A program made the position numbers and the translations under genes. A stretch of 64,000 bases of DNA from Gracilaria gracilis (taxonomy: Eukaryota > Rhodophyta > Florideophyceae > Gracilariales > Gracilariaceae): contig JARGSG010000094.1 of the NCBI GenBank assembly GCA_030374805.1, positions 124,001-188,000 of the forward strand, read 5' to 3'. The notes beneath the pieces are model-generated. The model was not told the origin of the DNA. It made no database searches and worked only from the letters and a program-made list of their open reading frames with translations. Below are positions 8,642 through 17,989 of this stretch, piece after piece. Every line of letters begins with the position of its first letter. Position 1 is the first letter of the stretch.

Positions 8642-10615
8642 ATGGAGTGCGGCCAAATCGACGTCGAAAAGCTCATTGCTCAAGATCTTGAGCAAATTGA
8701 TGACAAAATCCAAGCATCAGTCCCACAACATGAAGACCGCAACGACGAAGAAAGTTCTTTCCCGCCACTGCCATCACAAGTTGCGTCACTCACAACACAA
8801 GAGGTAACAACGAAACAACACTCATCAGCACAAGCACACTTTGCCCTTATGACTAAAAGATGTCTTTGTCACCCACCGTGGGTTAACAATTCATATATAG
8901 ATCTGGCGCAACGTTTTACTGCTTTCGACGAAATAGAACGCCGCAACATTGTAAGGAGCATGCTGCTGTCGTTATCTGCTCCACAAGGAGAGCCAAATCA
9001 GCTAATGAAATGCTTCGCCAACAAAGCGCAGAATCGAAAAGCAAAGCGACGGAAAGGGTCCATGTCCGGCAACACAAGGACAAGATATGCACTGCGCGGT
9101 GGTTTTGTTTGTGAGTTTGGGTTTGCTGCGGTTGTTCAACTGAACGTTAGGACAATTCAGCGATATGCCGCCGAAGTAAGTAACAGCCTTACATTTGAAG
9201 TGCAGTACGGGGAGAATGGAAATGGTCGCAGAGGAATGGTTTCGTTGCAAACAACAACAGCGTTGGCCTTTTTGCGAAGGTATGCGGCACTTAACGCATT
9301 ATCGTGCCCCACAGGACGGGGGGCAGCGGGGGACTCTCCAATGGAATGGCTCTCAAGTTATGTCCGTACGGAACAGGTTTATAATGCTTACAAATCTGTT
9401 TGGCATGAAATCGCTTCCGCAGCTTCGCAGGCATCCAATTTCAGCATGCCGACTTCCCCTTTGGCCCAACCAAGCTTTCGCAAAGTATGGATTTTGAAGT
9501 ATCCGACACTTAGGATCCTCAATGCGGGAAGCGATTTTTGTGACCAATGCACGACACTCATGAATTCCGTTACAGCTACGACAAACTTGGACCTACGAGC
9601 CACATTGTTCTCCGCTCGGAGAAGACACCGCATCGAGGCCTTAAATGAGTTCAAGTTATACAGAGATATTCTGGCTTCTGCAAGTGCTCAGCCCAACGTG
9701 AAACCCATTCATCTAGTATTCGATTTTGCCGAGAAGGTTCTACTTCCTCACCTTCTTAGACAGCCCGGGCAGTTTCACTTTGTTACAGGTTTGAAGTTTG
9801 ATTTTTTTTGGTGTTTTTTCCGCAGCATTTATCGTGTTTGTTATGTGTATGGCCTTCCAGAAGGGCATTGGCCAAGTAACAAAACGTGCAATGAAATTGC
9901 TTCAATGTTGCACCATACAATCAATTTTCATCGTTTGTCGTCTTCTGTTACTGAGCATCATCGCTCAATCGACTTACATGCAGATAACTGCAGTGGGCAA
10001 AACAAAAATAGATTCATGCTTTGGTATCTTCTTTGGCGAGTATGTATGGGGTTTGAGGATCAGATAACGCTGCGATTTTTGATTGCCGGTCATACAAAGA
10101 ACCGCTGTGACGCTGCGTTTGGATTTGTGAAGCGTAGGTTGAAACAATTTGACGTTTACTGTCCTCGGGATATGATGAAAATTATCAATAGAAGTGCAGA
10201 ATCTAATAACGTTGTTTCTGCAACAGATGTGAACTGGATTGATTGGAAGAAGTTACTGGCACGTTTCTACACTATTCCGAACTCTTCCAAGCTTTCCGGT
10301 TTCCATGTGTTTCGATTAACATCTGACTACTCAGAAGGATTGTCCGTGAAATGCCTTTCAACAGACACAGAATGGAAAATGTACAAGCTGTTGAAAAGAG
10401 GTGTATCAAGGTCGCAGATTGTAGAACAGAGCCAAACAGCTCTAGAAGAAGCTCAATACACATTGTCGGTTACTAATCTGGATCAAGTTCCTTCGGCTCA
10501 AGAAGGAAATCGAAAGGCTTACCTGACAAAAAACGTCCTAGATCGATACTATCCGAACGATATGCAGCGTAAAGTAGACTACTTTGGAAGTGGTAAAGAC
10601 TGGAATACTTCATAA
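8642..10615 (+). CDS. DUF7869-type protein, probable transposon-encoded DDE-like enzyme
   Basis: The 657-codon ORF carries the hallmarks of the DUF7869 group: YPTLRILNAGSDFCDQC (Zn-ligand-like pair), a VFDF strand (about residue 360), LHADNCSGQNKN (about 450-461), LIAGHTKNRCDAAFGFVKRR (about 482-501) and LTEGHW-like YGLPEGHW. I infer an RNase-H-like fold with Asp in VFDF, HADN and RCDAAF as candidate metal ligands; this is not established. The N-terminal third (RTIQRYAAEV, then SLQTTTALAFLRRYAALNAL) resembles the helical and DNA-binding parts of such proteins. The same frame is open from 8384 except for one TGA at 8579-8581 and includes a CCPFC motif just before the ATG, so the true gene may start earlier. 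Around 9790-9830 the expected family text is blurred: a T8 run probably gained one base, compensated nearby. Confidence 0.7.
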   Translation: MECGQIDVEKLIAQDLEQIDDKIQASVPQHEDRNDEESSFPPLPSQVASLTTQEVTTKQHSSAQAHFALMTKRCLCHPPWVNNSYIDLAQRFTAFDEIERRNIVRSMLLSLSAPQGEPNQLMKCFANKAQNRKAKRRKGSMSGNTRTRYALRGGFVCEFGFAAVVQLNVRTIQRYAAEVSNSLTFEVQYGENGNGRRGMVSLQTTTALAFLRRYAALNALSCPTGRGAAGDSPMEWLSSYVRTEQVYNAYKSVWHEIASAASQASNFSMPTSPLAQPSFRKVWILKYPTLRILNAGSDFCDQCTTLMNSVTATTNLDLRATLFSARRRHRIEALNEFKLYRDILASASAQPNVKPIHLVFDFAEKVLLPHLLRQPGQFHFVTGLKFDFFWCFFRSIYRVCYVYGLPEGHWPSNKTCNEIASMLHHTINFHRLSSSVTEHHRSIDLHADNCSGQNKNRFMLWYLLWRVCMGFEDQITLRFLIAGHTKNRCDAAFGFVKRRLKQFDVYCPRDMMKIINRSAESNNVVSATDVNWIDWKKLLARFYTIPNSSKLSGFHVFRLTSDYSEGLSVKCLSTDTEWKMYKLLKRGVSRSQIVEQSQTALEEAQYTLSVTNLDQVPSAQEGNRKAYLTKNVLDRYYPNDMQRKVDYFGSGKDWNTS

Positions 10616-10868
10616 AACCTCGCAGCGCTGCCTTTATAACTTGTATAACTTGTTTTAGGTGTATCTCCGTCCTTCGGAAACCAATTTCAGATTTGTTTCT
10701 TGCTCATGAAAGCTCAGAGGCAGTACTTCAACTTTGGTTTTTTCATCGGAATGGCCATTTTTGGACAAAATGGGCTGTATCTTCGTTGCGCAAAAAGAGG
10801 CATTGCGTATTTTCGAAGTGGATTGCTACACAAATTGGCCCAAAACAGATCATTAATTCTGCTTTTCC

Positions 10869-12595
10869 TTAGGCATCCCAAGCGTGGCTGCAATCCAAAA
10901 CCTCTATCTCAGCAGCGTCACCACCTGCATCCTGCGATCCAGCTTCCGTGTTAAGTACCTCCCTTGACACGATGGTATTCAACGCACGTTGGCGAGTGGC
11001 ACAAGCAGCGGCGATTCAACGACGCTGGGCACGCGTCGAAGTCAGATGATCCATCAGCGCCCTTCGGCGAGAAGCGAGCTCAGCAACGTGCTGTAGTTCT
11101 GCGTTATTTTCGTACGTGCGAGACCCAGAGCTGCGTTTGCGAAGAGCTTTTAGAACACTGTTTGCGGTCAGATGGGCTCCATATGCTGTGCTCACTTTTA
11201 CTGCACCCCTTTCATCAACGTCTGACTCCAGCACAAGTGAACGAGAGTTTTTGAGAGTTTTTGAGGTAAGTGTCAACCAAGTAGTCAACCGTCACATCAT
11301 GCGAACCTTCGCGACTAACCCATAAATCGGAGAATGAAATACCAGTCACATCGGGACCGGCCTTAGCATGAACCCAAATTCCAGTGTTCTCAAAGCCACT
11401 GCGAATGTTACGGACTGTTAAAGCCTCCGGTAAGGCAATATTGATGCCTTCCACAAGATCAAAAATGTCTAACACCACTTTGACCCTGCTCAGGCGATGA
11501 AGTTCCCGTTGGAAGTATGATTTGTATGGTCCAAAGACAGTGACATCCAAGGGCTGGAGTATATGGCTAGAATGAGATGGAAGTCCTACCACGATCATTC
11601 GGTTGTCTTTGAAGAACTGGAGCGTACGGAACTGAATGTGGCCAGAGTAGCCGTCCAACACCAGAATTAAATGCCTCCCATTGCCACGGAGCTCTTGCGC
11701 TTCTTCCACAAAATGTGTGGCCCAGTTGTAGAAGATTGCGGAATCAACACCAGCTTTCTCACGTTGGTAGAGATAGCACGGTGGAAGAAACTTGTGAAGG
11801 GTTTGCAAACGTCCATTGACAAAGCGGTAGTGTGCGCGCTTCCCACCAACAACAAAGATCGGCTTCCATGCACGGCCATCCGCAGAAACTACAGGCATAA
11901 CTGTCACTCGGTCATTGGCACCCTCCGTGCGGATTGCCTTCTGTATCAGAACTGAACCGCTGCTTCCAACGCCCTTTCGGAGGCTTCGATCGAGGCAATT
12001 GGATGCAGACACCCCTGATTCATCTACGTTGAAGATGCGGGAGGGAATCAAAATATGAAAGCGATCCATTAGGGATTCGATTAGAACCATGTGCCTCGCT
12101 ACTTTCTCCGGAGTTACTTCTAACCTTGCATTTTCGATAATGCGCACGGGAAGATACTTCAAATCATGTCGCTGCATGAAGCGGTCCAACCATGTCATTG
12201 AAGGCCTTCCCTCAAAAAAGCCTATACAGTTCTGGCGATCCACAGATAGGGATTGAACATAGCATTTAACTAAGTCCAATAAGGAGTTCTTTGATAACGG
12301 AGTGTTGTTCTTGACATAGTAGTTTACCGTCCTAACGATTTCAGTCTCTTCATCATCGGTCAAAGCTGTAGGGCGGCCTGGATGCCTCACAGCAACACTA
12401 ATATCATGCGGGTTCGTTGGCTGGCTCTGGAAGGCGTTACGGAGCCACAGATTATACCAGCGACGGAGGCGATGTTCTGATATATTGCAGTGAACAGCCA
12501 GTCTGCTGTAGCTCGTTCCATGAAGGAATTGATCAAAAAGAGCCTGACGCAGCGTGTCGTAGAATGTAGCATTCGCGGGAAGTACTATGGTCCTT
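10869..12595 (-). pseudogene. Jerky/pogo-type DDE transposase, nearly complete
   Basis: A Tc1/mariner-superfamily transposase of the jerky/CENP-B-like group. On the minus strand an open frame begins near 12595 with an HTH-like segment (DTLRQALFDQFLHGTSYSR, HCNISEHRLRRWY), followed by GRPTALTDDEE and an HTH-Tc5-like region. The DDE_1 core has IFNVDESGVS, LILVLDGYSGH and HSSHILQPLDVTVFGPYK, so all three catalytic Asp are present. The main frame ends at 11215, but sequence matching a C-terminal tail (GAHLTANSVLKALRKR, LQHVAELASRRRALMDHL) continues in another frame from about 11250, then past a TGA at 11016-11018 to a TAA at 10869. That is one frameshift and one nonsense codon. No in-frame ATG precedes the HTH; a pyrimidine-rich tract ending CTAAG just before 12595 looks like a 3' splice site, so a 5' exon may hold the start. 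Confidence 0.8.
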
Positions 12596-12691
12596 AGAAA
12601 AACAGAAACAAAACAGAAGTATCTGTGGAGAGTTGAGAAGCTTATGGACTGTGCGTAGGTTTTGTTGGTCTCGCAGAACGTGCGCGGCGTC

Positions 12692-12699
12692 TTTTATAC
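12692..12699 (-). promoter_or_regulatory. TATA box upstream of the jerky-type transposase
   Basis: The minus strand reads GAGTATAAAAGACG about 100 bp upstream of the first transposase codons. This distance is compatible with a short first exon and intron before the acceptor-like tract at about 12597-12610. Confidence 0.4.
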
Positions 12700-12729
12700 T
12701 CCTACAAAACGTTACAGACTGTTCATTAC

Positions 12730-15243
12730 TCTAATATGGGTTTGGTAACTTTAGAAGTACTGCAATTGTGTTTATATCTTTGCTACAAATGAAACATTCG
12801 TATTTGAGTTTGAATGCTGCTCTCGTCTGCCCAATCAGGAATACGGAGTTCAGCACTTCTAGAACTTAGGTTGAGTTGGATGTCTGCTTCTAAATATTAA
12901 GAAGTAATATGGTAAACTGTTTGAGAGTCTTAGAGCTTCTCTTAGTCTCAGCTACGTGGATAGCAAGACCATATTGCATCAAAGAGTGTTTATGCTATGC
13001 AATCTCAATCAAGAGTGAAGTACGGAAGAGCAACAACACGCTTTAGTCAAAAACGTGGCTTGTTTCTAGTCAAAAACGTCCTGCTACTTCCAGAATGTAG
13101 TTTGCTTTTCTGTCATGATGCTATCATCAAGGGGGAAGACAAGCCTATGCTGACAAATATAGGAGACCTACACACAAAAGCGGAGGAGGACAAGTTCAAA
13201 GAGGCCAATGTCTTTGAGGTCATCGGTGGTGCACAAAGAACGCGAAGGACGTGAAGAAGCTACGTGTTTTTTGCTGTTCTGCTTTTGGACTTGCAGGGGT
13301 TTCGGTTTTCACTTTTTGGCGGGAGTTCTCCTCGGCTAAATCTTTGTGCTTGTATTTCCCAAGTGCTTCATCTGATTTCAACGAAATGAACCCTATATAC
13401 AAGGTGCTGCTTCTCTTACGAAGTGTACGAAGTGGCAAAGATATCGGTTCATATCGTTATGGATGAGAGGGTGTGGCGTGGTTTCCGCTCCGGGGGAGAA
13501 GCATCAGCAAAGGCAAATCAGGCTGTATTGGCTTGGTTATGAAACGACACAATAAAATTATTCGAACTGATTTGAAGTTGAACTGTTACATTACGACAAA
13601 CTGACGTATATGTCCTCACACTTTGACTGCCACTCGGTTGCATTTGGTTGGTCCAAAAGTGTTGGAGTGTAGCAGTGCTCGATTTTGGATGACCCCACTG
13701 CACAAGGAGAGTTCATCACCCTTGTCAGGCGGACCAGGAAAAGTTTTTACGTTTCGAAATTTTGAAGCTTATACAGCTACGCACTGGCTCCACAAAGAAG
13801 AGTGAAACTTAGTGCACTTGAAAGATCTTTGTCTCTTCTTTCATTTGCGTTATATAATATTGCAAATGAATGCATAGATCCTAAGAGATTGTGGTGGCGG
13901 TTTTGTAGGAATATCCCACAAACCAGGGACATCTCCCAAGGGAGATTTTTCAGGGAGATGCGGGAAATTTGCATTCATTGGAATTCTAAATAAAAACGGA
14001 AAGTTGAATGTCACATGTTTCTTGTAGCAGTTGCTGCACTACGCCACTTTAAGCGTTAGAAATTGTATATGTCAGTCTTGCAGCGTCAATATCTGTAGTG
14101 CATGCAGAATGCACTTCTTCAGAAGACTTTCAAACAGTGCAACATGTTCCTTTTCCCATTACACTAAAAATTGGAACGCCTCTAACTTTATCGAATTTTC
14201 CCAAGTTTAATATTCCCTTGCATACTTTAGTACCACAAAAAAGGTAATACTAGAGTACCTTGTTTTCTCATAAATTGAAAGCAGTAAATCACAGAATTAC
14301 GACGCATACATACGCAAAACAAGTAGAAAACCCGCCTTTTTACGCCTTTTTTAGTGCTTATTTCTGGAATTGAAAGCATTTTGAAGCTAAAACGCTTACG
14401 TACTCCAGTTTTATTACTACTTATCTTACCAAGTATGCAAAAATATCAAACATGAAAAAAATTTTGGAGGGGAAAAACGAGTTCTGTTTTGCAAGTAGCT
14501 CAGGAGAACGTCCTTTTCCCGTGCGAGGATGTTGAAAGTGTGCCTAGAAGTGTGCAACTCTTGACGCCAAAGAGTACGGTAAGCCACACGTGCTGACCAT
14601 AATAGTTTCAAAATACTTACACCACAGGATCAAACCATGCACCAAACTCATGACAATCTCTCTATCAATAACAATCTAAAATTGGCGAATTTCCCGCAAT
14701 TCTCAGTATCTCGAATTGAGATAAAAGCACTCAGCTTCCACGCTGTGTCCGGGAAACTTAAACCACACCGCGCACCAATACCAACACAACTTTTTAGCCC
14801 CGCCGAACCATCTTCCACCACTCTACTCCACCCTCTTCGATCATCACCACCGTCTCCAACACCCGCTGCACTATCACCCCGTAGCCGCTTTCTACTGCTA
14901 ATATGAGCCTTGTCGCGTCTGCTCGTCGTTGTTTTGCGGTTGCTTGCGCCGACAGAACCACCACCGACAGCAAAACAAACCAGCCTTTTTCATGAGAGTG
15001 CTGCCCTTACCACGCTTGCTACTACGCGCACCTCCGCCGCTGTACTCTAACGAGTGTGGTTTCATTCATGATATGCATAACAGTGAAGATAAAATTAAGG
15101 TGTAGTGCCGCCCTCCCACTCTACGGTTCTACCTCTGGAGCCACTGCATACACTCCACCATCTCAAACACAATCTATAGCACCTCTCGTTCTCACGATGT
15201 CTGCTATAAATTATCGGTGTGAAACGCCACCGCGTGGGATATT
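12730..15243. other. Unassigned stretch
   Basis: Only short ORFs occur. Repeated AGTCAAAAACGT lies at about 13047 and 13070. From 14760 to 15050 the plus strand is C/A-rich with runs of CCACC and TCC. No domain or terminal repeat was found, including the expected inverted repeats of the jerky-type element. Confidence 0.4.
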
Positions 15244-15247
15244 ATTA

Positions 15248-15538
15248 CCCTATAAACCTCGAATATGGCCCAAATATGGCCGAGATATGGCCGAAATGTG
15301 GCGATTTAACTCGAAAAGTTGTGAGAGCGTTTAAAAAGCGGAGATCAACAAGTTCCATTTTTCTTTATATGGCCGAAATATGGCCCAAATGTGGCCTAAA
15401 TATGGCCGAAGTGTACACGTGTCAGCTCGCGAAAGTAATTATTTTCCGTAGTTATTCGTTCTCTGAAATTTTCGAGCTAAACGGCGACATTTCGGCCATA
15501 TCTCGCCCATATTTGGGCCATATTCGAGGTTTATAGGG
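15248..15538. mobile_element. 291-bp palindromic MITE built of ATATGGCC units
   Basis: The outer 80 or so bases form a near-perfect inverted repeat starting CCCTATAAACCTCGAATATG at the left, with its complement at the right. ATTA flanks both sides (15244-15247 and 15539-15542), a 4-bp target duplication. ATATGGCC-type octamers recur within the arms and again in the centre (15368-15410). There is no coding capacity. As RNA it would form one long hairpin. The superfamily is uncertain. Confidence 0.75.
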
Positions 15539-15539
15539 A

Positions 15540-17259
15540 TTAGTATCGCTGTCAGTGTGAGGTTTGCTACAAACTGCGTCGATTTGCTAAGCTTAAGCGC
15601 TTACTCGTTGTACTGCTCACCAATATCGTCGATATTGGTGGCCGTCGCCTATCACGAAGCCCAGAACCATCGCCATTTCCTCTCAAGCAGCATCACATTC
15701 TACGGTGGCATAATGCAATTGTGTAACCAGTGCGTCGGGATCAATGGTGAGCCGGAAAAAGATGTCTAAGTGGGAGTCACCGGACAGTATCTGCAGGAAG
15801 TCCATCTCCAGGACATATCCCACTTCAAACCCTAGATATTCGTGTATTTTGAGAACATTGCATATGCACGAATGAAAGCTATGCAATATATCAGTTGTCT
15901 ATATATATTTAGGACTTTGAAGCATCACGAACGGCCCAACTTGGGGTAGACCTTCTTCTCTTTGGCAACCCACTCCATTCTCGAGCACAGTCAGTGCCTC
16001 CCTTTGCCATCATCTGTTTTTCTTTTCTTTCTTTCTTATATTGCTGTCTGGTTTCCTGCACTCTCTTTCATTCTTGTGTTGCATGGTCTTATTTGTGCTT
16101 CACACCGTTTCATGAACCACGCACTACTTTAGTTTGGTGTTGCGTGTTACATCTCATTCACATCCACATTTTTAACGGCTCCGTGGTCCAGTTGAGGTTC
16201 CTGTCACACGAGAGCTTCATTTGTGTCTGTCGATTGTGTTTCACTGGTTTATTGCTTGGAATCCTTCACATTGCTCACGACGGTGTTCTTTCTCTTGATT
16301 CAAGTCATTCATCATCGTTTCTCCTTTCATCCGACGGAAAGTATTTCATTATTCAGTTATCTGTGTCACACTGCCCCTATCTTGCAATAAATTTAGTGCT
16401 TCGAAGTAAGACTCGAATTGATCTTTAAAATCTGAGTTGGTTCATGCCTGTTGGCTTTTGTCCATTTTATTCAATTGATCGCGGCTCCCTTCCTAGTCAA
16501 AGGTTCAGATTGGTCTGCGTGTCTATCTATTTTCTAAGTTGTCTGACTGTTCGAAAGAGTTGGTATTGTGTCGTGCTCTCTTTATGGTGGTGTTGCTTTT
16601 GGTTGTCAGTTGTGGATTTATTCTCGTTGTGCTAATTGTTGTACAGGTTACTGAGCTACAGTGGTCTGTTTTGCCTCTTTGGGCTGGTACTCTCGAGCTC
16701 CGTTTGTGTGTCCTCCTCAGGGTTTGCCACCACCCGCGCTGTTTCTTGTTTTGCCCCGAAAATGGCGTCCACAGATATGTACTATAGTTTGTAGCCTCCC
16801 ATAAAGAGCAGCATACGCTGCCTGGAGTGGAATTTTGCCCGATTTTTTTAAAGAGTAACCCTCCTCCCAGGAAAATTTCCTCTTCCTTGTGGAAGAGCAC
16901 TTCTTCCTTTTGCATATTACGTGTTGTTCAAGGCAAGCTGTTGTTGCGGAAAGTCCTACGCAGCAGTGTACAGTGCAGCAAGTTGAGCAGTCACAAGGGT
17001 CCTCGGAAGTTGTCTCCGTGGGGTACACGGATTCATTATTGACAGTCGCTGCGAACCAGGAGTGGAACGGTGGAAAGAATGTCAAGGGATACGGAAAGCG
17101 AGAACCGGCCAAAATGTAGATCCATGTCTTTCTACCTCTCTGCCGGCTCGCCCTCGACTTGTGCACTGCGTGAGTCTCGATCATTTATTCTGCTAGCTTC
17201 CGGCGCCTCAGGGAAATGCGGGAAATCACAGAATTTCAAAATCTATTTACCACTGTAAG
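15540..17259. other. Unassigned stretch with T-rich strand
   Basis: Several medium ORFs occur (for example + 15994-16428, which is hydrophobic and cysteine-rich because of T-rich DNA, and - 16717-17184), none with a recognisable domain. CAATAAA near 16386 resembles a polyadenylation signal. I see no gene I can defend. Confidence 0.4.
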
Positions 17260-17838
17260 TGTCACGGCCATGTGACGAATAAAGACAGCCTTCCATAAGA
17301 TACACTTTATATTTATGTCAGAGACAGTCGTATACAGTACACCCAGTAACTACAATTAATTCAGGTGTATCAGTAGTGTGGGTACCAAATATAGTGTAGC
17401 TTACAACAAAACAGGTTCCAACAGTCACGTCGTTGGCATCAATTGATGTGGACTACACCAACAACGTGTTAGAACACTGGTTTGATGGTTGAGAACGTGA
17501 ACGATGGTGACCAGCGGAGGAAAAATCGATGGTTCGACCAGATTTTATATAGAGAATCAGACCTTCGAAATTAAGTTTATCAGCGACGGTATTCTAAATA
17601 ACCAATCAGATTGGGCCATATGCGAACAATGTGTCTAGCGTAGAAACTATTGTTGAAGCTGACGTGGAACAGAGGCTTCCAGAAACTTCTAGAATGTTCA
17701 GATGTGTACACCTATGTAATACTTACAGCTTCTCCAAATATGTTGACAGTGCCTATGTGACGTCATCAACGCCAACATTGATGGTAGTGACGATACAGAA
17801 AACTCCTTTGATTCCTTTAAATGTCATAAGGTGTCACA
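17260..17838 (-). repeat. Candidate 3' LTR of gypsy remnant A
   Basis: The segment starts TGTCACGG and ends GTGTCACA on the plus strand, so it has TG...CA ends on either strand. On the minus strand it holds a TATA-like CTATATAAAATC (near 17550). It lies left of the minus-strand gypsy A, where a 3' LTR is expected. Against this, no polypurine tract adjoins it and no second copy is found to the right. Confidence 0.3.
17335..17402. repeat. Diverged terminal segment related to the pogo family of this window
   Basis: CACCCAGTAACTACAATTAA, preceded by TA, resembles the ends of the three pogo copies (compare CACCCAGTGAATGCAATTAG at the right end of copy 3). It is followed by AGTAGTGTGGG and ATAGTGTAG, echoing their subterminal repeat. 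No matching second end was found, so this would be a solitary remnant. Confidence 0.35.
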
Positions 17839-17989
17839 CATGAGCTTGACGGTTAAACGGGTATTAAATCGAGCCAAAAGGCCGCGATGAGTCCATTTAA
17901 CGCACAAAATATGAATTTCTAAAAGAAATAAATAGCATAAAATAGTAAAAGAAAAAATAGAAATCGATGAAATCCTAACATCACTTCTT

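Noticed and set aside
9789-9825. 37-nt GT...AG intron in the DUF7869-type gene
   Set aside because: Removing 37 nt shifts the frame away from the conserved YGLPEGHW text, and the sequence inside resembles family protein text. A T-run slip explains it better.
10620-12970. Terminal inverted repeats of the jerky-type element
   Set aside because: Both flanks were scanned for CAGT-type ends with TA; no convincing pair was found.
15994-16428. Plus-strand 144-codon hydrophobic ORF as a membrane protein gene
   Set aside because: Its composition simply follows the T-rich strand, with no start context, domain or neighbours to support it.
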